Shown: positions 26,531 through 36,462 of the stretch, in pieces
Position numbering within the stretch: the first letter of the stretch is position 1
Layout: each line of letters starts with the position of its first letter
Assembly: GCA_015179025.1 (NCBI GenBank)
Contig: WHUX01000149.1
Coordinates: forward strand, 1-64,000
Direction of reading: 5' to 3'
Length of the DNA: 64,000 nucleotides
From: Terfezia claveryi
Lineage: Eukaryota > Ascomycota > Pezizomycetes > Pezizales > Pezizaceae
Notes under the pieces: model-generated
The model's database searches: none
Told to the model about the DNA's origin: nothing
What the model saw: only the letters and a program-made list of their open reading frames with translations
Position numbers and translations under genes: made by a program

Positions 26531-27200
26531 GTTGTGACCGCAGAGATACTGTTTAGTCTGTCGTTGCGTAGTTGTGCTGCACGTTAAATGTGTAATAGGT
26601 ATGAGGGCTTGTTGTTGTTCTTGTTGCGTGTTGCGACGTGTGATATCCAAGCGCTTACGACAAAATTGCAAGTACCAGTAGTGTTATCAACAAGATTACG
26701 CTACGTAATTCAATACATTATTCAGAAGTTCTCATTATTCCCAGACTATACTCCTCCATACCGAGTAACACGCGGAATTTCAAGATAAAAACTAGGCCCT
26801 GGCTCCACGTACCGGTACTCCGTTACCTAGTCTGGTTTCCGTTACCGTAATACGTGTCAGGCAGTTTAGCGCCGAGCTATGCATGCTGACTTTGAATAGC
26901 AGAAAGATTAAAAAAAAAAAAAAAGGCGACTTAACTTTTCGTGTACTGAAATGTCAGCCAATCAATGGGTTTGGCGGTATTGAGAATAAGTAATTAATCT
27001 TGCCCTCGTATCAATACCTGTACAGTTTGAGTCAAATCGCAAACCAGTATATGTTTTTTATTTTATTATTTATTGTTTTTTTTATTTTTATAAATACAAA
27101 AAAATAACAAGTACTTATATATAATGATATCTCCATTGCAACCATTCTGTCTGGGCTCGACCTTTCCACCTCTATCTAGACTTTAATGCCCAATCCTGAT

Positions 27201-27308
27201 TTACTTTTTCCTCAAATCTGCTGCTTTTTCTTCCTCGGAGTCACCACCACCTGTGTCAGACAATCTGGGCAGTGGAGTTGGAATAAATTTCGGGATCCAA
27301 ACCACCTC
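27201..27308 (-). CDS. possible orphan terminal exon
   Basis: A strong acceptor (branch-like TACTAATG, then TATACAG) precedes 35 codons (EVVWIPKFIPTPLPRLSDTG and onward) that end at a stop. The WIPK plus acidic pattern resembles the last exon of the neighbouring gene (TWIPKY...DESSSED), so it could be a remnant of a duplicated 3' end. No upstream exon is identified. Confidence 0.25.
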   Translation of the reverse strand, partial: EVVWIPKFIPTPLPRLSDTGGGDSEEEKAADLRKK

Positions 27309-27764
27309 CTGTATAACATTAGTATGTAACCAAGTGGCTCTTGTAGAATGTTGATGAATATTAGTACAGTGCACCTTGACATATATAAATATTAGTATGT
27401 ACATGTTAGAGTATATAATGTTTTAGTGAATATTTGCGCTATAACAAATAGTTTCAGCAGGCAGTCAACAGGAAAAATAGGTTTATTGCAATATAGTCTA
27501 TTGCAAGAGAAAGAAGGATACCAATACGCTTCACCCTATATCATGGGACTAAGCATCCTACTTCTCCATCTATCAACCTAATGCCTTCAATAGCAATAGT
27601 CTCGTACCTAGAAAAAGTTATAGCCCACTTAGTATAGGAACTATAAAGTATGAGTCTATATACTTAGTAGAGCCTATACTAAAGTTGATATAGTCAATTA
27701 TGATTTGTTCCTTAGTTATTCTTTATAGCAGGATTTTCTTTCTGTAGCTGAGTTTTGCTTTGTT

Positions 27765-28690
27765 CCATTAGCTTTCTTCCCCAGGAAGGGGACCATGAGG
27801 AGCCACCCGAAAACCCGGATGGATTCAGGAAAAGGCAAGTTAGGTCCGGCGTGCAGAAAGCAAAGAATGATATGGGACTCAAGAAAGGCGGCACTCCCAT
27901 GCTGTCATTAACAGACTCATGTCGGAGGACACCACGGGGCCTGACTGAAGTCCGCCTAAAACAAAAACTCGCAAAAAAACACAAATAATAAAATTAACGA
28001 GCTGAAGACGGCCTTGAAAAGATAAGGAAAGATCATGAAACAAGAAAATACACCAGAACAAAAATAAAATAACACGTGCCCTCATTCTGTCATTACCAAA
28101 AGCCTCTCAAGGGCCGCTCCTATTGGCCATCCATCTATATAGGAAGATGGAAAAGGCTTCCACAGCATCCCAGTCATCCCCGTCCTCCTCTTTAATCCAT
28201 ATGGGCGATCTAGGTCCTCCCAGTCCTTGATACTGCCGAGGGCAGCCCTCTTCCGGAAAGTGGAACGTTAGGTGTTCTCCGTCCTGTTTGAGGTGCCAAC
28301 AGCGGCAGACGCTGGAGCCTGACTTCCCGACCGTATAGAGCCAATATTTTTGGGGACCTTTGTCCGTCCTTACCCATGTGTAAGCCGAGAGCTCCTGTCG
28401 ATTCCACCCTGATCTCCGAATGCCAAAGGCTTTCCTTGTCCGTGCTTCGCTTCTCCTTCATTTAGAGGCTGCTCTAAGTCCACCCTCGGTTACCTTTGAC
28501 ATGGCTAGTGAGACTTGTCCTAGAGCTGAGCTCAATTTGTCTGCTTCCTCGTTGCCTTCAGTGCCGATATGGGAACGCACCCAAGAGATGGAAGTATCGT
28601 AGGATTTGATGCCGACAATGCAACTATTGAAATCGGCTCCTGCAAAGCAAATCCGATTTCAATAGTTGCATTGTCGGGTTTGGTATTTCC
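27765..28690 (-). mobile_element. Tad1-type LINE, family A, 5'-truncated and decayed
   Basis: On the minus strand the RNase H domain end is readable (WVRSHIGTEGNEEADKL, about 28,541-28,582), then TWVRTDKGPQKYW and a zinc-knuckle-like stretch CRCWHLKQDGEHLTFHF in which the last Cys of the CCHC is Phe. The 3' untranslated part (27,765-28,100) matches that of the better preserved copy at 32,860-33,538, with CATGCTGTCATTAAC and GAGGAGCCACCCG. No poly-A run is left. The 5' end carries a foldback at 28,612-28,677. Confidence 0.75.
28612..28677. repeat. perfect 25-bp inverted repeat, 16-bp loop
   Basis: CCGACAATGCAACTATTGAA and its next five bases (28,612-28,636) recur inverted at 28,653-28,677. 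The inner copy is LINE coding sequence (RNase H region) and the outer copy is a snap-back duplicate of it at the truncated 5' end. Confidence 0.85.
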
Positions 28691-28882
28691 CGTTGCACTT
28701 GCAGGAATTTAATAAAGAATACGGAAGACATACTTCAGGACTGAGACAGTACGGCCAACAGCTTCACGACGTGTTATGTATTGTAGCGCAATATCACGCC
28801 ATGCACACTCAGAAGTAGGAATATTAAATCCCTGTAACGTCGAATGTTGGGTATCTTGGGTGCATCTAATGAGTCCGGAATC

Positions 28883-29207
28883 CTTTTTTTTTTTTTTCCT
28901 TTTTTTCCCTAATACTCATTACTCTTCGATCCCAGAAGGAGACCATAAGGAGCCACCCGGAAACCCGGGTGGTTCTCAGGGCAAGGGAAATCAGTCTGCC
29001 AGGTCCGGCACGCCAAAGCCAAATGAACGAACTCCAGTGATTCGAGGTCCCATGCTGTCATTAACCAGCTTGCGCCCAAGAACCCAAAGAGGGCTGACTG
29101 AACCTCGACCCAAAGATGTGATGAACCCCTCGCAAGTAGAAAACGAGACCCCTGGTTACCCAACTAAGAAAGCCACCTTACGGGGGTGTAGGAAAGCCCC
29201 GAAAACA
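28883..29207 (-). mobile_element. LINE family A, 3'-end fragment
   Basis: It begins at a poly-T run (poly-A on the minus strand) near 28,885-28,908 and continues with the family A 3' untranslated sequence: GGAGCCACCCGGAAACCCGG, then CATGCTGTCATTAAC. It is truncated before the reading frame. Its 5' edge abuts the TAGTCTGGTTGGCAC copy at 29,211. Confidence 0.7.
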
Positions 29208-29210
29208 TAC

Positions 29211-29225
29211 TAGTCTGGTTGGCAC
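29211..29225 (+). repeat. TAGTCTGGTTGGCAC dispersed motif
   Basis: Exact copy, followed by AAGCCCTCGTA, the same extension as in the copies at 3,401 and 57,795. Confidence 0.8.
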
Positions 29226-29607
29226 AAGCCCTCGTAAAAACATGCGCAAGTGGAAGAAACCCGTCCCTCTTATCCATGGAAAAATCGACAACACACTCAA
29301 GTGGAGTAAAAAAACAACCTAATTGCTCGAGTGGAAATTTTCTCAAAGTCTCATTTGTTCCAATCGTACTCTGTGGTGCGGAAGAGTTTCCTTCCCATGC
29401 GAAGGTCTGGTCGAGGTTTATCCTCTCCTTCACGTAGATAAATCAGAGATGACACAAGCTTCCCGGCTCTTCTGTGTTCTTCTGTTAACTAGCGAATTCC
29501 CAGGATTTGGGCTCCTGTTGCTTTGTCGTCCTCTTCGATCCAGCATCGCATTTGGCCTGGCTACAATTTTGTGGGGCCTCCCCTGTCCTTTTCCGGTCTC
29601 TCGGGGG

Positions 29608-30255
29608 TTTTTTTTTTCCTTTGAGTCTATACGTCTATGGAGTCTAAGGCTATGAGACGGCCCCCGTTCCCTCATTAAAAGGCTCGGTACAACCCACCGG
29701 ACAATGGGTTGTCTAAACGCTCTGCTTTCCAAACCAAAGAGATTAATATAACGTAAAATAACCCTTTTCACCCCGCCACGCCCTTGCGGCCCTCTGCCGA
29801 ATATAAACTAAACCTCCACCGCCATGCCCTTCCCATCCCCTCGTCGCAGCCCTCCTCAGGCCAGATCCAGCTTCGAGAAAAACGTCTCCACCAGGTCCAC
29901 CGTAAACTCACCCCCTCCACCCTTCACCTTCTTCAGCCACCTTCCCCGCTCATCCATCTCCTCCCAGTTACTCCACCTTCTATCTATTTCCTCCCCGCGT
30001 GGGCATACCAGGGCTGCATGCCTGCCTGTTTCACATATCGAGCGCATGTTCGGCATGTAGGGTCAACGGTGTCGTCCAGCTTCGCGCGACAGGATTGGAG
30101 GTTACCTTTCCCGACCCTACAGTGGACGTAGTTTATCCCCCCGTTTCTCTCCCATCTGACTACTCTACCCCCTCCAGCCCCTGCCACCCTCCTCGGTCTC
30201 CGGGGGTGGCGCTGGGTAGTCTTCCGAGGTGGATTCAGTCGCTGCCTCTGCATAA
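29608..30255 (-). mobile_element. LINE family B, 5'-truncated, frameshifted
   Basis: Poly-T at 29,608-29,617 marks the 3' end. The 3' untranslated part shares ATGGAGTCTAAGGCTATGAG with the copy at 31.0 kb. On the minus strand the C-terminal zinc-knuckle of the reverse transcriptase protein is split between two frames: DDTVDPTCRTC, then ETGRHAALVCPRGEEID in another frame. It ends before the RNase H domain. Confidence 0.7.
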
Positions 30256-30259
30256 GTGC

Positions 30260-31017
30260 GTGCTGGAATGGGGATCGGTATTGGTGTAAATACTGTTCCT
30301 TGTCATTAACATCTGTCCCGGTGTTTAGGTCCCGCTATTTTGACTTGCTAGGCGGTAGGGGGTGTTTTTTCGGCTCGTGGTGAGTCGGAGTTCGTAGAAA
30401 TACTGTTCGTCACCAACTTCTGTGCTGGAGTCTGTGTCTCCGCTTCCTTCACTGGCTGGGTAGTCGGAATGTCTGGCTGCTTGTGGCTGTCATTGGGGTC
30501 TGTGGTGGTGATAGGGCTTGCGGTGGTATGTTTTGTGATAGTATTTCTGGAATTAAATAGAAGTCTCGCGCAGCCCTCTCGGATCGTGGATATAAATGTA
30601 CCATTGAGAGAAACTTGCAATTTTGCTTGAGCAAACTAAGAATTCCGAGTTCCACTGATGGGGTTTGGAGGCCCTTTCTTGTCAGTAACACTTACAAACC
30701 CTCTAGAATTATAAATGTCGGTTATAACTTCAATGAGTTGGGTGACTTCTCGGGTGCTGTTTTGCGGTGGGACTGTGGCCATGCCTGTATCTGGTGGCGG
30801 GGTTGTGCTTGTGTCGGTGCCGCTTTCGTAACAGTCTGGTGGTGGGGTTGTGTCCCTGTCGTTTTCATGACGGTAGCTGTAAGTGGCAATCTCGTCTTTC
30901 GTGGGGTTTTCTTTGATCCATCTGCCCCGGATTGACTTTTCTCTTTCCCTTGCCTGGCATGCCGTTGGTGTGTTCGGTGATGTGCTGAAGGGTGTTGGAG
31001 TTATCTCGGCTCTGATT
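30260..31017 (-). other. Pro/Thr-rich open frames, origin unknown
   Basis: On the minus strand one frame stays open from about 31,005 to a stop at 30,636-30,638 and reads Thr/Pro-rich (TTPPPDCYES, TTPPPDTGMATVPP) then EVTQLIEVITDIYNSRGF. A second Thr/Pro-rich frame follows to 30,348. They could be remnants of a LINE first open frame or of a host gene. No start codon or splice model is convincing. Confidence 0.3.
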
Positions 31018-31020
31018 CCC

Positions 31021-32330
31021 TTTTTTTTTTGAAATCTATGGAGCCTAAGGCTATGAGACCTCCGGTTCTCTCACCTCGAACACCCACGGAACAACGAACT
31101 GCATTAACGCCATGCCTTCCTAGCCAAAGAAACAATAAAACCGAAATACAGTGAACTCTCGATATAAGAATATACTTGATATAAGAATATACCCCCCCCG
31201 CCCCCATACAAAATAAGAATATATTTGATAGAAGAATATTCTTATTTTCTCGAGGTTATTTACTAAGGTATTCTTATAGCAAGAGTACCTGATTGGGTAA
31301 TGTATAACCAGCCTAGCTGGAATAGGAATGCTTATCGATAAGAAATACCCCACAACCAACAACACCGCCAAAGACAACGCTGCCAAATACATCGCCGCCA
31401 AATACAATACTGCAACACACGATACTGCGACACACGATACCGCGACACACGATACCGCGACACACAATATTGCTACACCTACAATACCACCTCCGAACCC
31501 CCGAACTAATTCGATATGCCTGCTAGTGGTGCATTGAAAAGTAAAGGTTGGACGGAAGAAGAACGCAAGGAGATATATGACTATGCACATGCATACTGCC
31601 TTCTTCACGTCACCCGGGGCGGTTCCTGGTTCTCCTGTACCTAGTTCTTCCTCTACCTCACGTTAATTCTCTTTTTGGATGTATACCTTTAGTAGTTACC
31701 CTGACTTTTGATATAAGAATATTCCCCCCCCCCGCCGGACGATATTCTTATATCGAGAGTTCACTGTAACCCCTTTCCCCTAATATAATAATTCCCTCTG
31801 TCATCACGCCCCTACCAGCCCTCCCCTTTATCACGCGCCTCACCAGGCTAGCTCCAACTTCGAGGACAACGTCTCGACGCGGTCAACGTATATTCTTCCC
31901 CCCATCCTTCACGTTCCTCAACCACCTCCCCCACTCATCCATCTCTTCCCAGTTGCTCCACCAATCTCGTCCCCACGCAGACATACCATGTCTACGTGTT
32001 TGCCTGTCTTTACGTGTCTTCCACAAGTTCGGCATGTAGGATCAACGGTGTCGTCTAGCCCAGGATTGGAGGTTCCCTTTCCTAGTCCTGCAGTGGACGT
32101 TTTAAGCTCTTGCCCACGTACCCCACCAACCGCCCACCCCCTCACCCCCCAGCAACTTTCCTCTCTGCGTCTCTTTTCCTTTTCCATTCTTGCCCAAGTC
32201 CCCCCTCGGTGATTTGGCATTCTTCAGGGTCCAATTCATCTACACCTTCTTTTGCCAGAATATTTGCTTGCTCGTTGCCGGGTTTGCCAACATGTGCCTT
32301 TACCCGGCCCAGCCTTGCCAACCAGACCAG
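31021..32330 (-). mobile_element. LINE family B, split by a DNA element
   Basis: The 3' end is at a poly-T run (31,021-31,030). Reading on the minus strand from 32,300: an RNase H end (VKAHVGKPGNEQANILAKEG), then after an in-frame stop the knuckle DPTCRTCGRHVKTGKHVDMVC. The 3' untranslated part is cut by the 618-bp element at 31,149-31,766. Sequence on each side is collinear with the uninterrupted copy at 29.6-30.2 kb. Confidence 0.75.
31149..31766. mobile_element. pogo-type non-autonomous element, 25-bp perfect TIRs
   Basis: Ends start CAGTGAACTCTCGATATAAG and are inverted perfect over 25 bp. TA duplicates are at 31,147-31,148 and 31,767-31,768. Internally it carries a 15-bp tandem repeat (CACACGATACCGCGA type, about 31,410-31,475) and a short frame near 31,516 reading GALKSKGWTEEERKEIYDYA, perhaps the start of a lost protein. 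The ends resemble those at 63.48 kb. Confidence 0.8.
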
Positions 32331-32648
32331 AGAGGCCGGCCCACGTCAGAATATCCATCCGGGATCTTGCCGTGCCAACCAGCTAGATCTTGCCTATTCG
32401 CAAATCGGCGATTCCCGGGCGCCTATCGTAATTTTCGCTTGGCGTGTCTTCCCGAGCTCGTTGGGACGCTAAAAGATAGTCTAATGGTTTCGTTGGTTAG
32501 CTAGGGTTTATTTCTCATCATCATCTACAATACACTCTGTAAAGATTTCCTCAAGATTGACTCTGAGTTGAGTTTTATTCTGAGTGTATTCGGTTTATAG
32601 TTTGTTACAGTGTGTGCGTGCCAGAAACTTGCTGCCTGCATATGCTAC

Positions 32649-34558
32649 TGTTCCGGGCCCACAGCGAGAAAATTAAACTCGCGAGAGGCCCGGGCCTCTC
32701 GCGAGGGGCCCGGGCCCACAGCGAGACCACCCATCTCCTGGCTGGCCCGGGCCCAGCGGGAGAATACGGAATGGCCGGGCCACCCGCGAGTATGAGAAAA
32801 TTGAGGTTCATGGTATATTGATAATTTCGATGATATGGCTGTCGGGTGAGCTCACAGTTCTAAAGCCAGGCGGAAAGAAGCAAGGACCAAAGCGGGCTTT
32901 GGGGTGAGGAGAACGGAGTGGAACCGGCATGCCCTATCAGCCTACACATGGCTACGCACGGATAGAGGCCCCCAACGAAGCTGGTTACACCACATCGGCA
33001 AATCGGAATCAGCAAATTGCCCATGCGGCCATCCCACCGAAACTGGAGAACACATAGTCTTCAAATGCCCACGCTTCAACCGAATCCGCAGTGATCTGCT
33101 AGGGGGCAGGGGTAGCTGGGAGGAGCTAGACCTGCCAGACTGGAGAGAGGAGGGGGAGGATAGATACGAGGCCACGGAGGCCTACTTTGGGCTATTATAC
33201 GGAGAGCTCATCTGAGTTCAGCTTTAATTTCAGTTCTATGAGTCTCCCTTTATACACGAATTCCCTTTGTTTAAAAGTTCATAAGTTATTCCTCTTGTTA
33301 AGTCCTTCTAGTTCTGCGCATCGGGGGTGAGGCTCAGTCAGGCTTCCAAGTCCTCGGCCAGTCCGTTAATGACAGCATGGGGCCCCGCTTCGTTATATGT
33401 ATTTAGTTCTTGCGTGGGGTTGGCAGATTAACTTGCCTCTCCCTTGAATCCACCGGGCTTCCGTGTGGCTCCTCATAGCTCCACGTTGGAGCTGCATAGG
33501 AGTATCAAGTATTTAAAAAAAAAAAAAAAAAAAAAAAAGAGCTCACAGTTGTTCCCATACAGGACTTGCACTAATAAAACGTACGCATCCCGATTCACCA
33601 ATCCCATCCTAGTATGCAGCAAATGTTCAATCCACGCTGCTTACAAAACAACCACTTGAAAAAAAAAAAAAAAAAAATACAAAACAACCACCACCAGATA
33701 CAAAATAATCACTGCAACAAATGAACAAATGCGTAAAATTATCACCATACTAGTACAAACCACATATATTAACTAAAAAAAAACGTAGAATGCGACAAGC
33801 AAAAAATAAAAAAGAAAGTAATAAACTAATAACACGACAAATAATACGATGGAAGAAAAAAAAAAAAAGCCCGATCATTGAGCTTTTTCTTATTTCTTTT
33901 GTAAACCCGACCATTGAGCTCTATAGTTATTAGATACTCGCTGGGGAGTATCAATGATCTGGTTTTTTAATTTATTTTTTGTCGACGCATTATATTTTAT
34001 GTTATTTTTTAATTTTTTATCGTTTGCCTGTTTTTGCCTGTCGCATGTTATGTTTTTTTTGTTTTGTTTTCAACTAGCTTTAGGTTAATATTATTGGTTT
34101 CTTTGCTGGTTTGGTAATAATTTGACTCGTATTTTGGGTTTGTTTATTTCTTGGTGCGGTCATTGTTTTGTATGCAATGTGGATACCTATCAACCAATAG
34201 GTTAGTTTTGCGCCGTGTGAAGAGTGGCTCCGCGTGATACTAAATGTAAATATAAAGGCAAATTTCCAACCCGCCCCTGTTCCTACCCGAGAATGTATAG
34301 ATGTACTGCCCGATGTCATCTCGTTCCAGTTTATTTAATGTCTGATCTCATTTCCTACCTTACTCACACTTTGTATTGCATCGCGTGCTTATTCCACGTT
34401 ATATCTGCTATATATCAATTTTACTTACTTGGGTAATTATGAGCTCCCGTGTTCTCCCGAGGGGCCCGGGCCCACAGCGAGAACAGTTGTTGTCTCGCTG
34501 TGGGCCCGGGCCCCCCGGGCCTCTCGCGAATATTGAGTTCTCGGTGTGGGCCGGAACA
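32649..34558. mobile_element. DNA element with GC-rich long inverted ends
   Basis: Left end TGTTCCGGGCCCACAGCGAG and right end (inverted) TGTTCCGGCCCACACCGAG align over more than 100 bp with indels. Repeated CCCGGGCC blocks sit inside both arms (32,649-32,790 and 34,440-34,558). The flanks are CTAC at 32,645-32,648 and 34,559-34,562, a possible 4-bp target duplication. The interior is AT-rich, has no transposase frame and contains the LINE at 32,860-33,538. TG...CA ends and a 4-bp duplication also describe the element at 58,131-59,319. Confidence 0.6.
32860..33538 (+). mobile_element. Tad1-type LINE family A, 5'-truncated insertion
   Basis: The insertion is bounded by a perfect 12-bp target duplication GAGCTCACAGTT (32,848-32,859 and 33,539-33,550) and ends in 24 A residues. 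The open frame to 33,215 encodes the C-terminus of the reverse transcriptase/RNase H protein: SAYTWLRTDRGPQRSWLHHI, then a CCHC knuckle CPCGHPTETGEHIVFKC, then GELI and a stop. The 3' untranslated part is the family A type. The intact frame and clean duplication suggest a young copy. Confidence 0.9.
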
Positions 34559-34860
34559 CTACCAAGCGTTTATGAGATGAGATTGGTCCAGAACTGACGC
34601 GCTAAAACATTGACTAGTCTTAGAAAAGAAATGTTAGGGAGGTTAATCTTGTACGAGAGGCCAGTGCCCGCCAGACTAGTTAATCTTAGCCTCGAACCCA
34701 GGCTCTTGAACGTGAGAGGCCGGGTCGCTGTGTCCCTTGGTCATGTGATTGGTTGCGATGCCGCTTAGCTTAGTCAGTGTAGTTACGTTGAAATCATATG
34801 TCTGGGCAATATGTCTTGGCGCCAAACTAACGTTCAAGGGTTCGAGGCTTGGTTAATCTG

Positions 34861-34903
34861 TAGTCTAGTTGGCACGGAGGGAGGGCATGTGCCAACTAGA
34901 CTA
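34861..34903. repeat. foldback pair of the TAGTCTRGTTGGCAC motif
   Basis: TAGTCTAGTTGGCAC at 34,861-34,875 is followed after 13 bases by its exact inverse at 34,889-34,903. Both arms share the same one-base change from the common motif, so they arose together. Confidence 0.8.
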
Positions 34904-35151
34904 GGAGGGGCTATAAGATTCAGTTGTGTAGCTAGAGTTCCTTCCTATGATCATCATTATCTTCATTCAGATTCCTCACCACAGATAGTGAGTAGAGCCT
35001 TACTCTGGGTGATCTCTATACTTCATCGTTTCAGTGCCAGGTCTACTTTGTGTTACCTCGCCGTTGCCAAGAGAAGGAGGGTGGTTCCTCATCTTCCCAC
35101 ACCCAACACATCCCACACCCAACACACAGGTCCCTACGAAACTGAACCTAC

Positions 35152-36462
35152 ATGACTGCCATGTCTCGCAAGCGCACACGTACTCCATCCTCCATGTTGG
35201 CTGCTAGGAAGATCCGGTTGGTGGAAACTAGTCCCAAGAGGAGCACCGGTTCTTCGGTATTTAGCCAGATTGCCGACTTCCAACAAACTTTGAGGGAGGT
35301 TCCCGACTTTAACTCCATGCTCATTGTCGTTGGCGATACTCCTGAGGCAGCCACCGACAAGTTCAATCGGGTCATAGATCATCAAGCAGAAACAGAGTTA
35401 CGACTCTGGAATCTGGCTCACTATGCACTCCGGGAGGTTGCTACTAAGGTAAGGCGGTACTGTAAATTTCTAATTGCACTTCGATCCTGATATACTGATA
35501 GGTCTTTAAAATGATGGGTGTTCGAATGGCACTTCTACATGCACGTGAGCAACATGCAGACGCTCGAAGGAGCTTGCTTCAGTTTCTGGAGCCACATCAA
35601 GATGACCTCGGAAACATATTTGGCGGAGTTACTGGGCCTTCACTATATCAAGCATTGACAGAACTCAGTAACATTGGTAACCAAGCAAATACGGTAATCC
35701 ACACGGTTACAATTGGCCGGGTGCTCAATGCAATCTCTGTGTTTAAGAGATACCCGATCCCACCCATGGCCACACTTCCACCTCCATCCCCGGGGTGCCT
35801 TAGTATACTTACATCGATACTAAAACAAATAGTTGGAGCTGCCACGGAGGCGGAACTGGAAGAAAGGTACAATAACGATACATAGTCAACAATTAGAGGA
35901 TGTCCTTGATGCATATTCCGCCCAGTTCAATCTTCAGGACGCGGAGCCATTTCAGAGTATCAGGATCGATTGGAGTCCGACTTGGGATCAAAAACACTGG
36001 GGCAAGCTTGTTGCAGTTGCGGAGTCTCATGGATTGGCGGTACCGCAACAGAAACACCACGACCAACTAAAGGAGGCAGAGAGTGAGACGAGGCGTGCAA
36101 ATATGACAGTGGAGGAATTAGCAAAGGAAACCTTTGCACTTAAAGAAAAGATCCGAACCTTACAAAGTGAAGTCAAGGCATTAAAGCAGAAAGGTAAGCG
36201 AGTAGTAGCGCACAATGAGAAGCTCAGGAAGCAGATGGAAGCGGTCGAAACAGGGCTCGCAAACCTGGAGACGGGGAATGCAACTTTCAAGCAGGGGAAT
36301 ACAAGCCTCCAGCGGAGGAATGCAAATCTGGAACAAAAAATGGAGAGCATGACAAATACTCTGTTGGAACTGGCCACGTTATCTGACACTAAATTTAGAT
36401 ATATGCAAGGGGTGATAGATACTCTGAGAGCAGCCCTGGGCCCAAATGTTGGGCAAGTATAG
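35152..36462 (+). CDS. coiled-coil protein, about 412 residues, function unknown
   Basis: Exon 1 at 35152-35448 (an in-frame ATG at 35,161 has a better context), a clear 53-bp intron at 35449-35501 (GTAAGG...GATAG), then exon 2 from 35502. The frame of exon 2 (ATEAELEER) closes at 35,883, while coding clearly continues in another frame (SQQLEDVLDAYSAQF) to 36,462. Removing a 19-bp GT...AG segment at 35867-35885 joins them; a 91-bp intron from 35,795 or a simple frameshift are alternatives. The N-terminus is basic (SRKRTRTP). The C-terminal 150 residues are a strong coiled coil (EKIRTLQSEVKALKQKGKRV). No domain is recognised. A structural or DNA-associated role is only a guess. Confidence 0.65.

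Noticed and set aside
31411..31475. CACACGATACCGCGA tandem repeat considered as a CRISPR-like array
   Set aside because: Units are contiguous without spacers and lie inside a DNA transposon; the genome is eukaryotic.
34690..34860. GGTTCGAGGC-like segment as a tRNA T arm near 34,845
   Set aside because: The five bases on either side of the loop do not pair and no acceptor or anticodon stem can be formed.
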